Part shown: one piece after another, positions 30,377-40,667 of the stretch
How positions within the stretch are numbered: the first letter of the stretch is position 1
How the letters are laid out: every line of letters starts with the position of its first letter
NCBI RefSeq assembly: GCF_034067285.1
Contig: NZ_CP139286.1
Span: 2,790,001 to 2,854,000 of the forward strand
Source: Acinetobacter pittii
Lineage (GTDB): Bacteria; Pseudomonadota; Gammaproteobacteria; Pseudomonadales; Moraxellaceae
DNA length: 64,000 nt
Direction of reading: 5' to 3'
Made by a program: the position numbers and the translations under genes
Notes under the pieces: generated by a model
The model's input: only the letters and a program-made list of their open reading frames with translations
The model's database searches: none
Told to the model about the DNA's origin: nothing

Positions 30377-31303
30377 ATGTCAACTGCACCCAATAAGCAA
30401 TCTGCGCTAAAAAAAATTACACGTGGACTCACTGTAGGTACAGTCATTACAGGAAGTACTTTTTTTCATGGCCCACCTGTTCTTGCACTAGGTCTAACCA
30501 AGCTATTAAAAAAGTCATCAAAAGTAGACGAAACTAATATTCAAATTACAAATAGCTGGTTAGGGGTAAATAATTGGCTCATTGATCATATTTTACCAAA
30601 TCTAAAATGGGACATTACCATTGATGAAGGGCTTGACCTGAATATGCAAGGTCGTTATCTAATGACCTGCAATCATCAAAGTTGGGTAGACACGACTGTA
30701 AACCAATATTTTGGTTTAACCCGTATGCCCCTCACCCGTTTCTTTACCAAATGGGAACTCATCTTTATTCCTTTTGTTGGGCAAGCATTTAAAATTTTAG
30801 GCTTCCCGATGATGAAGCGTCACACCAAAGAACAAATTGCCAAAAATCCTGAACTTAAAGATCGTGACATGATGGAAGCACGTAAAGCTTGCGAACAGCT
30901 TTTAAGTCAGCCATTTACATTATTAAATTATTTGGAAGGTACGCGCTTTACCCAAGAAAAACACGACCAACAAAAATCGCCATATAAGCATTTGCTTAAA
31001 CCAAAAGCAGGTGGCTTAGCACTTGCCTTAAATATTTTAGGCGACAAAATCGATGCCTTGGTTGATATGACTATTGTCTATCCTGATGGCGTACCGGGAT
31101 ATAGCGATTTCTGGCTCGGGGACGTTTCAAAAATTGCGGTCAACTTACGTAAAATTGAAATTCCAGAATGGGTGCTTGGCGGCAACTACGAAGATGACGC
31201 AGCTTATCGTGAACGTTTCCAGCAATGGGTTCATGAAATTTGGACCGAAAAAGATCAACTTATTGAGCAAATGAAATCTCAATATACCACTGCAAATATT
31301 TAA
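30377..31303 (+). CDS. 1-acylglycerol-3-phosphate acyltransferase-like protein (YihG type)
   Basis: Membrane-associated acyltransferase of the PlsC superfamily, 308 residues. The catalytic H-x4-D motif reads TCNHQSWVDT (about 96-105). MPLTRFFTKWELIFIPFVG and the acyl-acceptor motif LEGTRFTQEK (about 190-199) follow, as does the KAGGLALALNIL block. This long form resembles E. coli YihG. Phospholipid remodelling is the likely role. The N-terminus has one hydrophobic segment (about 20-40). A voltage-sensor-like gene starts 16 bases later, so the two are probably transcribed together. Confidence 0.85.
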   Translation: MSTAPNKQSALKKITRGLTVGTVITGSTFFHGPPVLALGLTKLLKKSSKVDETNIQITNSWLGVNNWLIDHILPNLKWDITIDEGLDLNMQGRYLMTCNHQSWVDTTVNQYFGLTRMPLTRFFTKWELIFIPFVGQAFKILGFPMMKRHTKEQIAKNPELKDRDMMEARKACEQLLSQPFTLLNYLEGTRFTQEKHDQQKSPYKHLLKPKAGGLALALNILGDKIDALVDMTIVYPDGVPGYSDFWLGDVSKIAVNLRKIEIPEWVLGGNYEDDAAYRERFQQWVHEIWTEKDQLIEQMKSQYTTANI

Positions 31304-31319
31304 GAAAGCACTCGTTATT

Positions 31320-32366
31320 ATGCAAAACAGTTCTGGGAAAAAAACCAAATACCATCATGTAGACCCAAGCAGCCTGTCCTTTAAGCTGTTTTTGGTCTAT
31401 GACATCTTTATGGTGTTTATTATCATTTTTAACCTGTTCTGTCTTGCTAGTAATTTCTTTTTAATGAGCAGCATTGGGGCATGGTTCTTTGAACATATTC
31501 ACTTGCCCCAAGTACTCAGCTTTTATCGTACTTCACTCCATCCGTGGGTGATCACATCAGAAGCGTGGTTTATTGGTTTTTTAATTGTTGAGTTGCTTGT
31601 CCGCTGGGCCATTGCGATCATCAATAAACACCATAAGCGTTGGTTCTTTTTCCCGTTTATTCACTGGTATGAAATTTTAGCCATTATTCCTCAGCTCCGT
31701 TTTTTACGTTTATTCCGTGCTGGGATTATTGCCTATCGCTTACATGAGTTAGGTTATCCAGTTGTTCCGGAAAGCTGGCGAAAAACTGGTTTATTTTACT
31801 ATCGCGTTGTAATGGAAGAGTTGTCCGACCGTGTTGTAATTACCGTGATTGATGGTATTAGATATGAACTTGAAACCAGTTCTAGCCATAAACAGATTAT
31901 TCACGACTTAGTTAATCATCATCGTGAACAATTTACTGCTACCCTAACAGCATTATTACAAGAATCTTTAGCGACTGCTTTAAAAGAACAAAAGCCTGCC
32001 ATTACAAAAGGCGTTGGGAAAATTGTAGATCAGGCCATAGTAGATACGCCCGAGCTAACTCAATTATTACGCTTAATTCCTTTAGTCGGCGGTCGCATTG
32101 AACAGCAAATCCAAAGCATTGGTCAAAGATTGGGTGAGAATATTAGCGCAGGTCTAATTGAGCCTTTAATTGAGGGATCACCAAATAATCCGAACCCTAC
32201 TTATCAATTAATTTCTCAAAGAGTAAGTGAGATAAATATTAATAATCGTCAGCTTGAGCAATTGGTTGAATCTGTCGTATTCGAGACACTGGAGTCTGTA
32301 CGAAAACAAGTCAAGGTCAAACAGTGGCAACAAACGCTTGCGGAGTATGATCGAATCAAAGAATAA
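31320..32366 (+). CDS. voltage-sensor-like membrane protein without pore
   Basis: 348 residues. The first 140 contain four helices that look like an ion-channel voltage sensor: S1 near 20-45, S2 near 80-100 with an acidic residue (GFLIVELLVRW), S3 near 112-125 (HWYEILAIIPQ) and an S4-like stretch with arginine at every third position (RFLRLFRAG). No pore helix or selectivity filter follows. Instead there is a 200-residue soluble part predicted to be helical and amphipathic, with REQFTATLTALLQES and a QQIQSIGQRLGENI segment. Similar genes are usually labelled ion transporter. Function unknown. Ribosome binding site is weak (AAGAAAG-type), and coupling to the acyltransferase is likely. Confidence 0.72.
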   Translation: MQNSSGKKTKYHHVDPSSLSFKLFLVYDIFMVFIIIFNLFCLASNFFLMSSIGAWFFEHIHLPQVLSFYRTSLHPWVITSEAWFIGFLIVELLVRWAIAIINKHHKRWFFFPFIHWYEILAIIPQLRFLRLFRAGIIAYRLHELGYPVVPESWRKTGLFYYRVVMEELSDRVVITVIDGIRYELETSSSHKQIIHDLVNHHREQFTATLTALLQESLATALKEQKPAITKGVGKIVDQAIVDTPELTQLLRLIPLVGGRIEQQIQSIGQRLGENISAGLIEPLIEGSPNNPNPTYQLISQRVSEININNRQLEQLVESVVFETLESVRKQVKVKQWQQTLAEYDRIKE

Positions 32367-32486
32367 GCATTTATTTAATTTTTTATGAATCACGCTAGAG
32401 AATTGGCACAAATTGTTCTAGCATTTGCCCTATTTACAATAAACTTAACGATATTACAGCTCGTTTAACGCCTTGAAGGAAGACTT

Positions 32487-33215
32487 ATGGCTGATATACG
32501 GATTACCGGCAGAATGGTTAACTTTAGCAGGATAACCTTCGATACCAATGATCATGATGTGATCCGCCAGCAATTATCAAATATTTTAAATGAAGGTTCC
32601 TATCAGGGAACTTTAGTGATTATTGACAGTACAGTTGAGCAAGAATTAATTGCATTAATTCAACTTCTGGTGAGCTTAGGTTTACAGCCAATGGCGGTAA
32701 TCGACGGTATTTTAGGAGATGAAGCTCGCGCTATTCAATTCCCTGTTTTACCGGCAGATCAACCCTTACAGCGCATTAAAGCGACAGCTGAACAAGTTGC
32801 TATTGTGGAAAAACCTGCTACCGCCCCTGCCTCGTCTTCAGAAGAAACAAAAAAACCACTAAACAAGATAGCGGTCGCTCATATTACCTCTTATCATGAT
32901 GAAATTTTGCGTACAGGCCAATCCCTTGTACAAGATAACGGCGATATTATTTTAAAGGCTGGCATGAATAGTGGTTCCGAGGTGATTGCATCAGGAAATA
33001 TACATATTTATGGCACAGTTCGTGGTAGAGTCATTGCTGGTGCGGGCGGGCACGCAGCTGCACGCATTTTTTGCCAATCTTTAGAGGCTGAGCTCGTTTC
33101 CATTGCCGGAACGTATTGCGTCGCAGATGATATCCCTAAACATGTGGTAAAAAAGCCAGTACATATTTATTTAAATGAAAAGCAAGAGCTTGAATTTGAA
33201 GCTCTAGAACTTTAA
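32487..33215 (+). CDS. minC: septum site-determining protein MinC
   Basis: FtsZ-polymer inhibitor that prevents septa at the poles. The 242-residue protein has the N-terminal FtsZ-binding domain (about 1-105), an Ala/Pro/Ser linker ([13 protein letters not shown]) and the C-terminal beta-helix that binds MinD, with [31 protein letters not shown] and [23 protein letters not shown] lies seven bases before the ATG. First gene of minCDE; minD follows after 66 bases. Confidence 0.95.
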   Translation: MADIRITGRMVNFSRITFDTNDHDVIRQQLSNILNEGSYQGTLVIIDSTVEQELIALIQLLVSLGLQPMAVIDGILGDEARAIQFPVLPADQPLQRIKATAEQVAIVEKPATAPASSSEETKKPLNKIAVAHITSYHDEILRTGQSLVQDNGDIILKAGMNSGSEVIASGNIHIYGTVRGRVIAGAGGHAAARIFCQSLEAELVSIAGTYCVADDIPKHVVKKPVHIYLNEKQELEFEALEL

Positions 33216-33281
33216 TTTATTAAGCAAATCACCAAAAAACAGCCCTTTTAAGGGTGTATGACCATAATAGGAGTGGATTCG

Positions 33282-34094
33282 GTGGCCAAAATTGTTGTCG
33301 TAACATCAGGCAAAGGTGGTGTAGGTAAAACTACAACGAGCGCATCTTTTGCAACAGGTTTAGCCCTTCGTGGTCATAAAACTGTTGTGATTGATTTTGA
33401 TGTAGGCTTACGTAACCTTGATTTGATTATGGGTTGTGAGCGTCGTGTTGTATATGATTTCGTTAATGTTATTAATAATGAAGCACGTCTGCAACAAGCC
33501 CTTATTCGCGATAAAGATATCGAAAACCTTTATATTTTACCGGCTTCACAAACACGTGATAAAGATGCGTTGAGCGACGATGGTGTTGCTCGTGTTATTG
33601 ATGAGCTATCTCAAGAATTTGATTACATTATTTGTGATTCACCTGCGGGGATCGAACGTGGTGCGATTTTAGCCATGTATCATGCAGATGAAGCAATCAT
33701 TGTAACAAACCCTGAAATCTCTTCAGTACGTGACTCTGACCGTATTATTGGTATGTTAGATAGCAAAACCAAGAAAGTTGAACACAACGAAGGGCGTATA
33801 CGTAAACATTTATGTATTACACGTTTTAACCCGGAACGTGCTGACCGTCAGGAAATGCTGACAATTGATGATATTTCTAAAGATATTTTACGCGTACCGA
33901 CATTAGGTGTTATTCCAGAATGTCCAAGTGTATTACAAGCATCAAACGAGGGTAAGCCAGTTATTCTGTATTCAGAAACTAAAGCTGGTCAGGGGTATGA
34001 TGATTTGGTTGCACGCTTCCTTGGCGAAGACCGTCCTTATCGACACATCACAGCTCAACCTAAAGGCTGGTTAGCACGACTATTTGGAGCGTAG
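33282..34094 (+). CDS. minD: septum site-determining ATPase MinD
   Basis: Membrane-cycling ATPase that carries MinC to the poles. I use the GTG at 33282, preceded by AGGAG at eight bases, because it gives 270 residues starting VAKIVVVTSGKGGVGKTT like other MinD proteins. An in-frame ATG at 33258 would add eight residues and has a poorer site. Deviant Walker A GKGGVGKT (with both lysines), DFDVGLRNLDLIMG and DSPAGIERGA are present. The C-terminal amphipathic membrane helix GWLARLFGA ends the protein. minE starts two bases later. Confidence 0.95.
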   Translation: MAKIVVVTSGKGGVGKTTTSASFATGLALRGHKTVVIDFDVGLRNLDLIMGCERRVVYDFVNVINNEARLQQALIRDKDIENLYILPASQTRDKDALSDDGVARVIDELSQEFDYIICDSPAGIERGAILAMYHADEAIIVTNPEISSVRDSDRIIGMLDSKTKKVEHNEGRIRKHLCITRFNPERADRQEMLTIDDISKDILRVPTLGVIPECPSVLQASNEGKPVILYSETKAGQGYDDLVARFLGEDRPYRHITAQPKGWLARLFGA

Positions 34095-34096
34095 AT

Positions 34097-34369
34097 ATGG
34101 CAGGATTCTGGAGTAAATTATTTAGCAGTGAAGAAAAACCATCAAGTGCTCAAACTGCCAAAGATCGTTTGAAAGTTATTGTTGCTTCTGAACAAGGTTT
34201 AGGCCGTCGTTTAAGCCAAGACAAGATTGATCAGATGAAAAAAGAAATCATGCAAGTGGTTAGTCGTTATGTTAGCGGTGTAGGTGAACAGCATATTCAA
34301 ATGCAGGTTCGCTCTGAAGCTAATATTGAAATGTTAGAAATGAATATCAATTTACCTGAAGAACGATAA
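34097..34369 (+). CDS. minE: cell division topological specificity factor MinE
   Basis: Stimulates MinD ATP hydrolysis and sets the pole-to-pole oscillation. 90 residues: an N-terminal membrane-targeting helix (FWSKLFSS), the MinD-binding stretch with ASEQGLGRR and a C-terminal topological-specificity domain (DQMKKEIMQVVSRYV, IEMLEMNINLPE). Its ATG comes two bases after the minD stop codon. A terminator follows. Confidence 0.95.
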   Translation: MAGFWSKLFSSEEKPSSAQTAKDRLKVIVASEQGLGRRLSQDKIDQMKKEIMQVVSRYVSGVGEQHIQMQVRSEANIEMLEMNINLPEER

Positions 34370-34401
34370 TTCTATTTCTGACTATTCAATAAATCAGAAT
34401 C

Positions 34402-34436
34402 AAGGCAAAATAACGCAAGTTATTTTGCCTTTTTTA
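34402..34436 (+). terminator. minCDE terminator
   Basis: A 13-bp stem AAGGCAAAATAAC / GTTATTTTGCCTT with a GCAA loop and T tail lies 33 bases after the minE stop codon. Confidence 0.9.
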
Positions 34437-34452
34437 AAATGAGGAGATTGTC

Positions 34453-34740
34453 ATGGCATTATCACAGCCAGCAACTTTCAATGAAGAATGGTCCGATGAG
34501 CGTGTTTTTGCCTACCTCAACCAACTTCCTCCAAGTGGTGTGAATGCAGATTTTCATGTGCTCTACCATGCTTTCAAACATATGCGTCCAACAGACTATG
34601 AGCGTCTATTAACGCAATTTATTGCAGACGGACGTGATATTAATGCCAAAGACCCTGAAGGCCAACGCATCCACGACGTAATTGCTAAGTTTCCGCGTCA
34701 ATCGGCACCATTTTTAGAAGTTCTGGCAAAGTTTGCTTAG
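34453..34740 (+). CDS. PA4642-family small protein
   Basis: 95 residues without membrane segments. FNEEWSDERVFAYLNQLPPSGVN-type sequence, DFHVLYHAFKHMRPTDYERLL and GRDINAKDPEG match the uncharacterised family named after Pseudomonas PA4642; the KHMR..DYERLL core is the recognisable part. GAGGAG lies eight bases before the ATG. It has its own transcription start or depends on read-through past the minE terminator. No function known. Confidence 0.78.
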   Translation: MALSQPATFNEEWSDERVFAYLNQLPPSGVNADFHVLYHAFKHMRPTDYERLLTQFIADGRDINAKDPEGQRIHDVIAKFPRQSAPFLEVLAKFA

Positions 34741-34884
34741 TTTTTCTATTGAATAAAACTGCATAATTTATTTTAGTAAAACTTAAGAAATAGATTATGT
34801 GGTTTATTCAATTACCTAAATTATTTACATTTATTACAAATAATCTTAAAGTCATCAACACCATTTAATTCTAAATATAAATTT

Positions 34885-35424
34885 ATGAACCCAGAATCTG
34901 TTAATTTAAAACAAACTCAACCCATCCAATCAAATCATATAGAAAATTTAAAAATTATTAGTGTTAATAAGTTTATCTTTCTATCCATAATTTCCTTTGG
35001 CTTATACCCAATTTGGTGGATGTTTAAAGCATGGCGATTTTTTCTAATCAAAGATAATTTAAATATTATGCCCGCTGCTCGTGCAATTTTTTCTATATTG
35101 TTTTTATATTCACTATTTAATCACATAAAAATCTATGCAAAAGAACAAGGGTATACTAATAATTTCTCTTCAGGTTGGATGTTTTTAGCATATCTAATTA
35201 CATCCTTATTAGTTAGCCTACCTGATCCTTACTGGCTCATTTCTCTCTGCAGTATTATATTTTTAATACCAGCATTTAAAGCGCTTAACTATGCACAAAA
35301 ACAATTAGAAACGACAATTGAACAAGAAAAATTCAATACACCTCAAATTATTCTAATTATTATAGGATCTATCATGTGGCTGCTGATTCTTTTTAGTTTT
35401 GCTATATTATTCCTATATAAGTGA
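34885..35424 (+). CDS. small AT-rich membrane protein of unknown function
   Basis: 179 residues with four hydrophobic segments at about 30-46, 66-78, 98-132 (two in tandem) and 152-177. The part SFGLYPIWWMFKAWRFF is reminiscent of the short motif in DUF4234-like proteins, but I would not assign it on that. Codon use is markedly more AT-rich than the neighbours, with many ATT, TTA and AAA codons, which may mean recent acquisition. No ribosome binding site is clear. Terminator follows. Confidence 0.62.
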   Translation: MNPESVNLKQTQPIQSNHIENLKIISVNKFIFLSIISFGLYPIWWMFKAWRFFLIKDNLNIMPAARAIFSILFLYSLFNHIKIYAKEQGYTNNFSSGWMFLAYLITSLLVSLPDPYWLISLCSIIFLIPAFKALNYAQKQLETTIEQEKFNTPQIILIIIGSIMWLLILFSFAILFLYK

Positions 35425-35473
35425 TCTTAAATTTAGATTATTACCATTTTAACAATACTCAAATCTAACAATT

Positions 35474-35500
35474 AAAAAAGCCTTTAAAAGAGGCTTTTTT
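35474..35500. terminator. bidirectional terminator before the LysE-type gene
   Basis: A 10-bp stem AAAAAAGCCT / AGGCTTTTTT with a seven-base loop lies between convergent genes and can serve both. Confidence 0.85.
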
Positions 35501-35511
35501 CTTATCTAAAC

Positions 35512-36132
35512 TTATCGATTACCGATCAGGAAAATACCAAATACGGTGAAAATACCACCTGAAATACCATCAATCCATTTTGAAAAATTACGATAAGCTG
35601 CTCTAAAACTCGGTAACGAGAAAATAAAGGTCACAAAGCAAAACCATAAAATTGTTTCGACTGTGACAATAATAAAGAGTAGCCAGTGGACCTGATCAAG
35701 TTGAGGATTGGCTAAAAATAAAGAGAAAACACTACCAAAATAAATAACAGCTTTCGGATTTGAGAGATTGGTTATCAAACCTTTAATAAAAAATAAGTAA
35801 GGTGCTTTGGGAAGTTCAACAGCAACATTGCCCTCTTGCTGATTTTTTGAAAAAGCTGACCGTAGCATCTGATAACCCAACCAACACAGATATAAACCAC
35901 CGGCAAGCAGTAAACCTTGCTTTAACCAAGCCATTTTTTCAAATATAAGATTTAATCCCATTAGTGCCAGACAAGCCCAAAACATCACACCTGCAGTTAT
36001 ACCGGCAACAACCAGCATAGCGTCTTTACGAGACCGGCTAATGGCAGTTTGAGATACAAGGAAAAAATCAGGCCCAGGAGTAATAAGTGCGCAAAAGTGA
36101 ATAAAGGCTAAAGTAATCAGAGCTAATAACAT
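35512..36132 (-). CDS. LysE/RhtB family amino-acid exporter
   Basis: Inner-membrane exporter of 206 residues with six hydrophobic helices. The family signature begins at residue 15: ALITPGPDFFLVSQTAIS, followed by LLLAGGLYLCWLGYQMLR and the FIKGLITNLSNPKAVIYFGSVF block typical of RhtB proteins. Substrates in the family include threonine, homoserine, leucine and arginine, and cannot be distinguished here. A good AGGAG precedes the ATG. Single gene. Confidence 0.88.
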   Translation of the reverse strand: MLLALITLAFIHFCALITPGPDFFLVSQTAISRSRKDAMLVVAGITAGVMFWACLALMGLNLIFEKMAWLKQGLLLAGGLYLCWLGYQMLRSAFSKNQQEGNVAVELPKAPYLFFIKGLITNLSNPKAVIYFGSVFSLFLANPQLDQVHWLLFIIVTVETILWFCFVTFIFSLPSFRAAYRNFSKWIDGISGGIFTVFGIFLIGNR

Positions 36133-36248
36133 GTCTTTCTCCTGATTTAATTCATTGTTCTTTATTTAGGGAAAATACATTAGCATTTTTTACTAGACGA
36201 TAAAATCTTTAAGTCATTTATAAAATAGGTTCACTTTTATTTTGTTTA

Positions 36249-36272
36249 TAAAAAAGCCTCCGAAGAGGCTTA
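36249..36272 (-). terminator. ftsK terminator
   Basis: On the minus strand AAGCCTC TTCG GAGGCTT is followed by TTTTTATAA, 12 bases beyond the ftsK stop. Confidence 0.82.
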
Positions 36273-36283
36273 AATTATACGTA

Positions 36284-39200
36284 TTAAACTAGAATATCTC
36301 GCTTACCATTAGGGCCCATTGAGCTCACAATGCCGTTCTCTTCCATTTGATCAATGATACGAGCAGCACGGTTATAACCAAGGCTAAATTTACGCTGTAG
36401 CGAAGATGTAGAAGCTTTCCGAGTTTCTAATACGAATGACACACATTGATCATAGAGAGCATCTCGGTCAGAACCACCCTCACCCTCTTCAAAACCACGT
36501 GATGCTGGCTCTTCATCAAATGGAGTCAAAATTTCATCAATATAATCAGGCTCGCCTCGCTCACGCCAAGCATCACAAATACGGTTTACTTCATCATCAC
36601 TAATAAAAGCACCATGTACACGTTCTGGCTCAATTTTACCTGGTCCTAAGAACAACATATCACCATGACCTAACAAGTCTTCTGCACCACCAGCATCCAA
36701 AATAGTACGCGAGTCAATTTTACTGTTTACACGTAATGCGACACGCGTTGGAATATTGGCTTTAATCAAACCGGTAATAACATCAACAGATGGACGTTGA
36801 GTTGCAAGCAATAGGTGAATACCAGCAGCACGAGATTTTTGCGCCAAACGGGTAATCATTTCTTCTGCTTTTTTACCCACCTGCATAATCATGTCGGCAA
36901 ACTCATCCGCAACAATCACAATAGATGGTAATGGGGTTAAACGAGGGGCGCGTTCTTGTGTCGCCGAGTCACTCGGTTTCCAAGTCGGATCAATTAGGTC
37001 TTCACCATTCGCAATCGCTTCTTCAACTTTACGGTTGTAGTCACTTAATTTACGAATTTTTAAGAACGACATAAGCTTATAACGACGTTCCATTTCATTC
37101 ACACACCAGTTCAAAGCACTTACCGCATCTTTCATGTCAGTAACGACTGGAGTTAATAAATGTGGAATATCATTATAGTTTGCAAGTTCTAACTGTTTTG
37201 GATCGATTAAAATTAAACGTAATTGGTCAGGCGTATATTTAAGTAACATCGATAAAATCATCGAGTTTACTGCAACCGATTTACCTGAACCTGTCGTGCC
37301 AGCAACCAACATATGCGGTGCTTTCGCTAAGTCTGTTAATACCGGATTACCTGAAATATCTTTACCCATCGCCATACTAATTAATGCACTTGGGTCGCGA
37401 TATGTTGGTGTTTCTAATAACTCAATCAAACGTACCATTTCACGGGCACTGTTTGGCACTTCAATACCAATATATGGTTTACCAGGAATGACTTCCACCA
37501 CACGAACAGAAGCCATCGACATTGAACGCGCTAAGTCACGCGAGATATTCGTTACCTTAGAGGCTTTTACGCCCGGTGCTAAATCTAACTCAAAACGAGT
37601 AACAACTGGTCCTGGTTGAGCCTCTACCACCTGAGCTTTAACGTTAAATTCTTGCAATTTAATTTCAAGTAACTCAGACAAACGTGACAGTTGCTCTTCA
37701 GTAAAATTGACTTTCTTATTTGGGTCGACCTTATCAAGTAAATCAAGTCCAGGCAAAGTTGGCAAATCCAAACGCTTTTTGGCAACTTGCATTGCACGTG
37801 ACATTGGTCGGCCTGATGCATCTGTTAATGGTGCATCAAAATCGAAATCGTCTTCATCAAAATCAGAATTTTCCTGCGGTTTTCCAGCAGTCTCTTGCCA
37901 AGCCTCAATAAACTCTTCTTTTGAAAGTTTGTCGGCCTGAATAGTCGTTTGAATAGGAGCTTTTACAAATGCTGAAGACTGGGCATAACTACTTGCTCTT
38001 ACAGGCTCTGCTGGAGCAATGTCTTCATCTATTAATAAATCATCAAAATCTTCAAAAACTTGTTCGTTTGCTAAATTTTTAGGTGACTGATTTAAATTGG
38101 AAACAGGTGAAGACGTTTCACTCGCATTATTAAACGATTGCGAAGTTGATTCTATTTCTACATGTTGATCTTGAACAAACGGTGTATGCACATCTGTTGC
38201 AGTTTTACTGTTTGGAACAGCAGCAAGCAATTCATCAAAAATCTCATCATCATTCCAATCAAGACCATGTAAGTCTTGTTTAGGTGTAGGCTGATTCTGA
38301 TTCACTTGAGAAATGGTTTGCTGGAATTGTTCACGAGCAGGCACTTGCTCAGTTGAGTCGTCAGCTGCTCTTAAAAGCGCATCAATTTCTTGCTTATGAC
38401 TTGCATCATCACGCTGTAAAGCACGCCATACTTCGCCAGTCGCAACTAAACGCTGACTATCTTTTTCAAGTTTATGGGCTTGCTCAAGCGTATGCTCAAA
38501 GTTTTGAGTATTAACAACTGGCGCCTCTGCTACAGGTTCAGGGCGGCTCTGCTCTTTCGCTAACACATCTGCAAATAAACGCTCAGCAACAGCATCATGT
38601 CGTGTTGTTGCTTGAGGTTGAGCTGTTTCAGATGGAGCTGATATCTCTTTCTCATCTGAAGCATTAGCATTTGTCTCTGCATTTTGTGCAACTTTAACAG
38701 CTGCTGCTTTGTTGGCAGGTTGAGTTGTTAAGTCATAATCCGACTCACTCGGAGATACATTCTTATAAAATAAATCTTGTAAATAACTTGGTGTCGCTTT
38801 GAGCGTAACCCATGTTTTACTCCATTGCACCCCAAATGCAAGCGTAAACAAGACTACCCCGAAAACCAGTAAAAAGAAGGTCGCACCGTAAATTGTTAAC
38901 AATTGAGATAGGCTTTGACCTAACTCGTAACCAATAATTCCTCCAGCTGCATTATCTAAAGTATCTGCCGGCACATTCCAGTGTAAATAAAGCAGGCTAG
39001 ACACAACTAGAATTAAGAAGAATTGTGCAGCATAACGAAATGGGCGGTTTAAGAAACTACGTGGCCACCAAACCTGAATTGCTTCAATGAAAAGGAAAAT
39101 TGGAATAAGCAAACTTGCCCATCCTAAAAAACCAAACAGCAAATCTGCAATCCATGCGCCAGCAATACCGCTTGCATTGGATACTTGCTGAGTATCACTG

Positions 39201-39328
39201 GAAATATGCATCCAGCCCGGATCAAATGGTGTATAGGTTACTGTTGCCAGAAACATATAAATACCAAAAGAAACCAAGAATAATGTCATCAATAAGCGCT
39301 GTGCATAAACACTTGACACCGCAGTCAT
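36284..39328 (-). CDS. ftsK: DNA translocase FtsK
   Basis: Septal DNA pump that aligns chromosome termini and activates XerCD recombination. In 1014 residues: four N-terminal membrane helices (about 10-30, 65-80, 98-115, 140-165); a low-complexity acidic and Gln/Ser-rich linker (about 200-480); then the RecA-like motor with Walker A VAGTTGSGKSVAVNSM and Walker B IVIVADEFADMIM; and the C-terminal gamma winged-helix that reads polarity motifs (SSLQRKFSLGYNRAARIID to SSMGPNGKRDILV). The linker is about 280 residues, which is moderate. Divergent from trxB. Confidence 0.94.
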   Translation of the reverse strand: MTAVSSVYAQRLLMTLFLVSFGIYMFLATVTYTPFDPGWMHISSDTQQVSNASGIAGAWIADLLFGFLGWASLLIPIFLFIEAIQVWWPRSFLNRPFRYAAQFFLILVVSSLLYLHWNVPADTLDNAAGGIIGYELGQSLSQLLTIYGATFFLLVFGVVLFTLAFGVQWSKTWVTLKATPSYLQDLFYKNVSPSESDYDLTTQPANKAAAVKVAQNAETNANASDEKEISAPSETAQPQATTRHDAVAERLFADVLAKEQSRPEPVAEAPVVNTQNFEHTLEQAHKLEKDSQRLVATGEVWRALQRDDASHKQEIDALLRAADDSTEQVPAREQFQQTISQVNQNQPTPKQDLHGLDWNDDEIFDELLAAVPNSKTATDVHTPFVQDQHVEIESTSQSFNNASETSSPVSNLNQSPKNLANEQVFEDFDDLLIDEDIAPAEPVRASSYAQSSAFVKAPIQTTIQADKLSKEEFIEAWQETAGKPQENSDFDEDDFDFDAPLTDASGRPMSRAMQVAKKRLDLPTLPGLDLLDKVDPNKKVNFTEEQLSRLSELLEIKLQEFNVKAQVVEAQPGPVVTRFELDLAPGVKASKVTNISRDLARSMSMASVRVVEVIPGKPYIGIEVPNSAREMVRLIELLETPTYRDPSALISMAMGKDISGNPVLTDLAKAPHMLVAGTTGSGKSVAVNSMILSMLLKYTPDQLRLILIDPKQLELANYNDIPHLLTPVVTDMKDAVSALNWCVNEMERRYKLMSFLKIRKLSDYNRKVEEAIANGEDLIDPTWKPSDSATQERAPRLTPLPSIVIVADEFADMIMQVGKKAEEMITRLAQKSRAAGIHLLLATQRPSVDVITGLIKANIPTRVALRVNSKIDSRTILDAGGAEDLLGHGDMLFLGPGKIEPERVHGAFISDDEVNRICDAWRERGEPDYIDEILTPFDEEPASRGFEEGEGGSDRDALYDQCVSFVLETRKASTSSLQRKFSLGYNRAARIIDQMEENGIVSSMGPNGKRDILV

Positions 39329-39582
39329 ATACTGTCCTGTAACCCATTTAATTATTGGTTTAGAGATGTGAAGAACTACATTTTAGATCTTCAACGAATG
39401 AACTTTATATTATGCACTTGTTCTTACAAAAAAGGTGCATGATTCTTTACAGTTGTTGTTAACATAAGGCACTTCTATATTGTTATATAACTTAATTCGA
39501 TTGTCCTGATCAATATTATCCACATTGATTTCACGCTATTGGTCAGTAAATTCACGTATAATTTTCAAAATTCTCGAAATAA

Positions 39583-40545
<963 letters not shown>

Positions 40546-40565
40546 ATCATAGATTTCTAGAATTT

Positions 40566-40598
40566 AAAAACAGCCGTTCTTATAACGGCTGTTTTTTT
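40566..40598 (+). terminator. trxB terminator
   Basis: A 13-bp stem AAAAACAGCCGTT / AACGGCTGTTTTT with a five-base loop and long T tail, 20 bases after the trxB stop. Confidence 0.9.
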
Positions 40599-40667
40599 AG
40601 AATAATGACTAGCTGACATATATTAATTTTTATAGCATAACCTTAAAGCTGATCTTATTTTGTTTTT

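Noticed and set aside
33258..33281. ATG start of minD eight codons upstream
   Set aside because: The GTG at 33282 has a better ribosome binding site and gives the conserved N-terminus and length.
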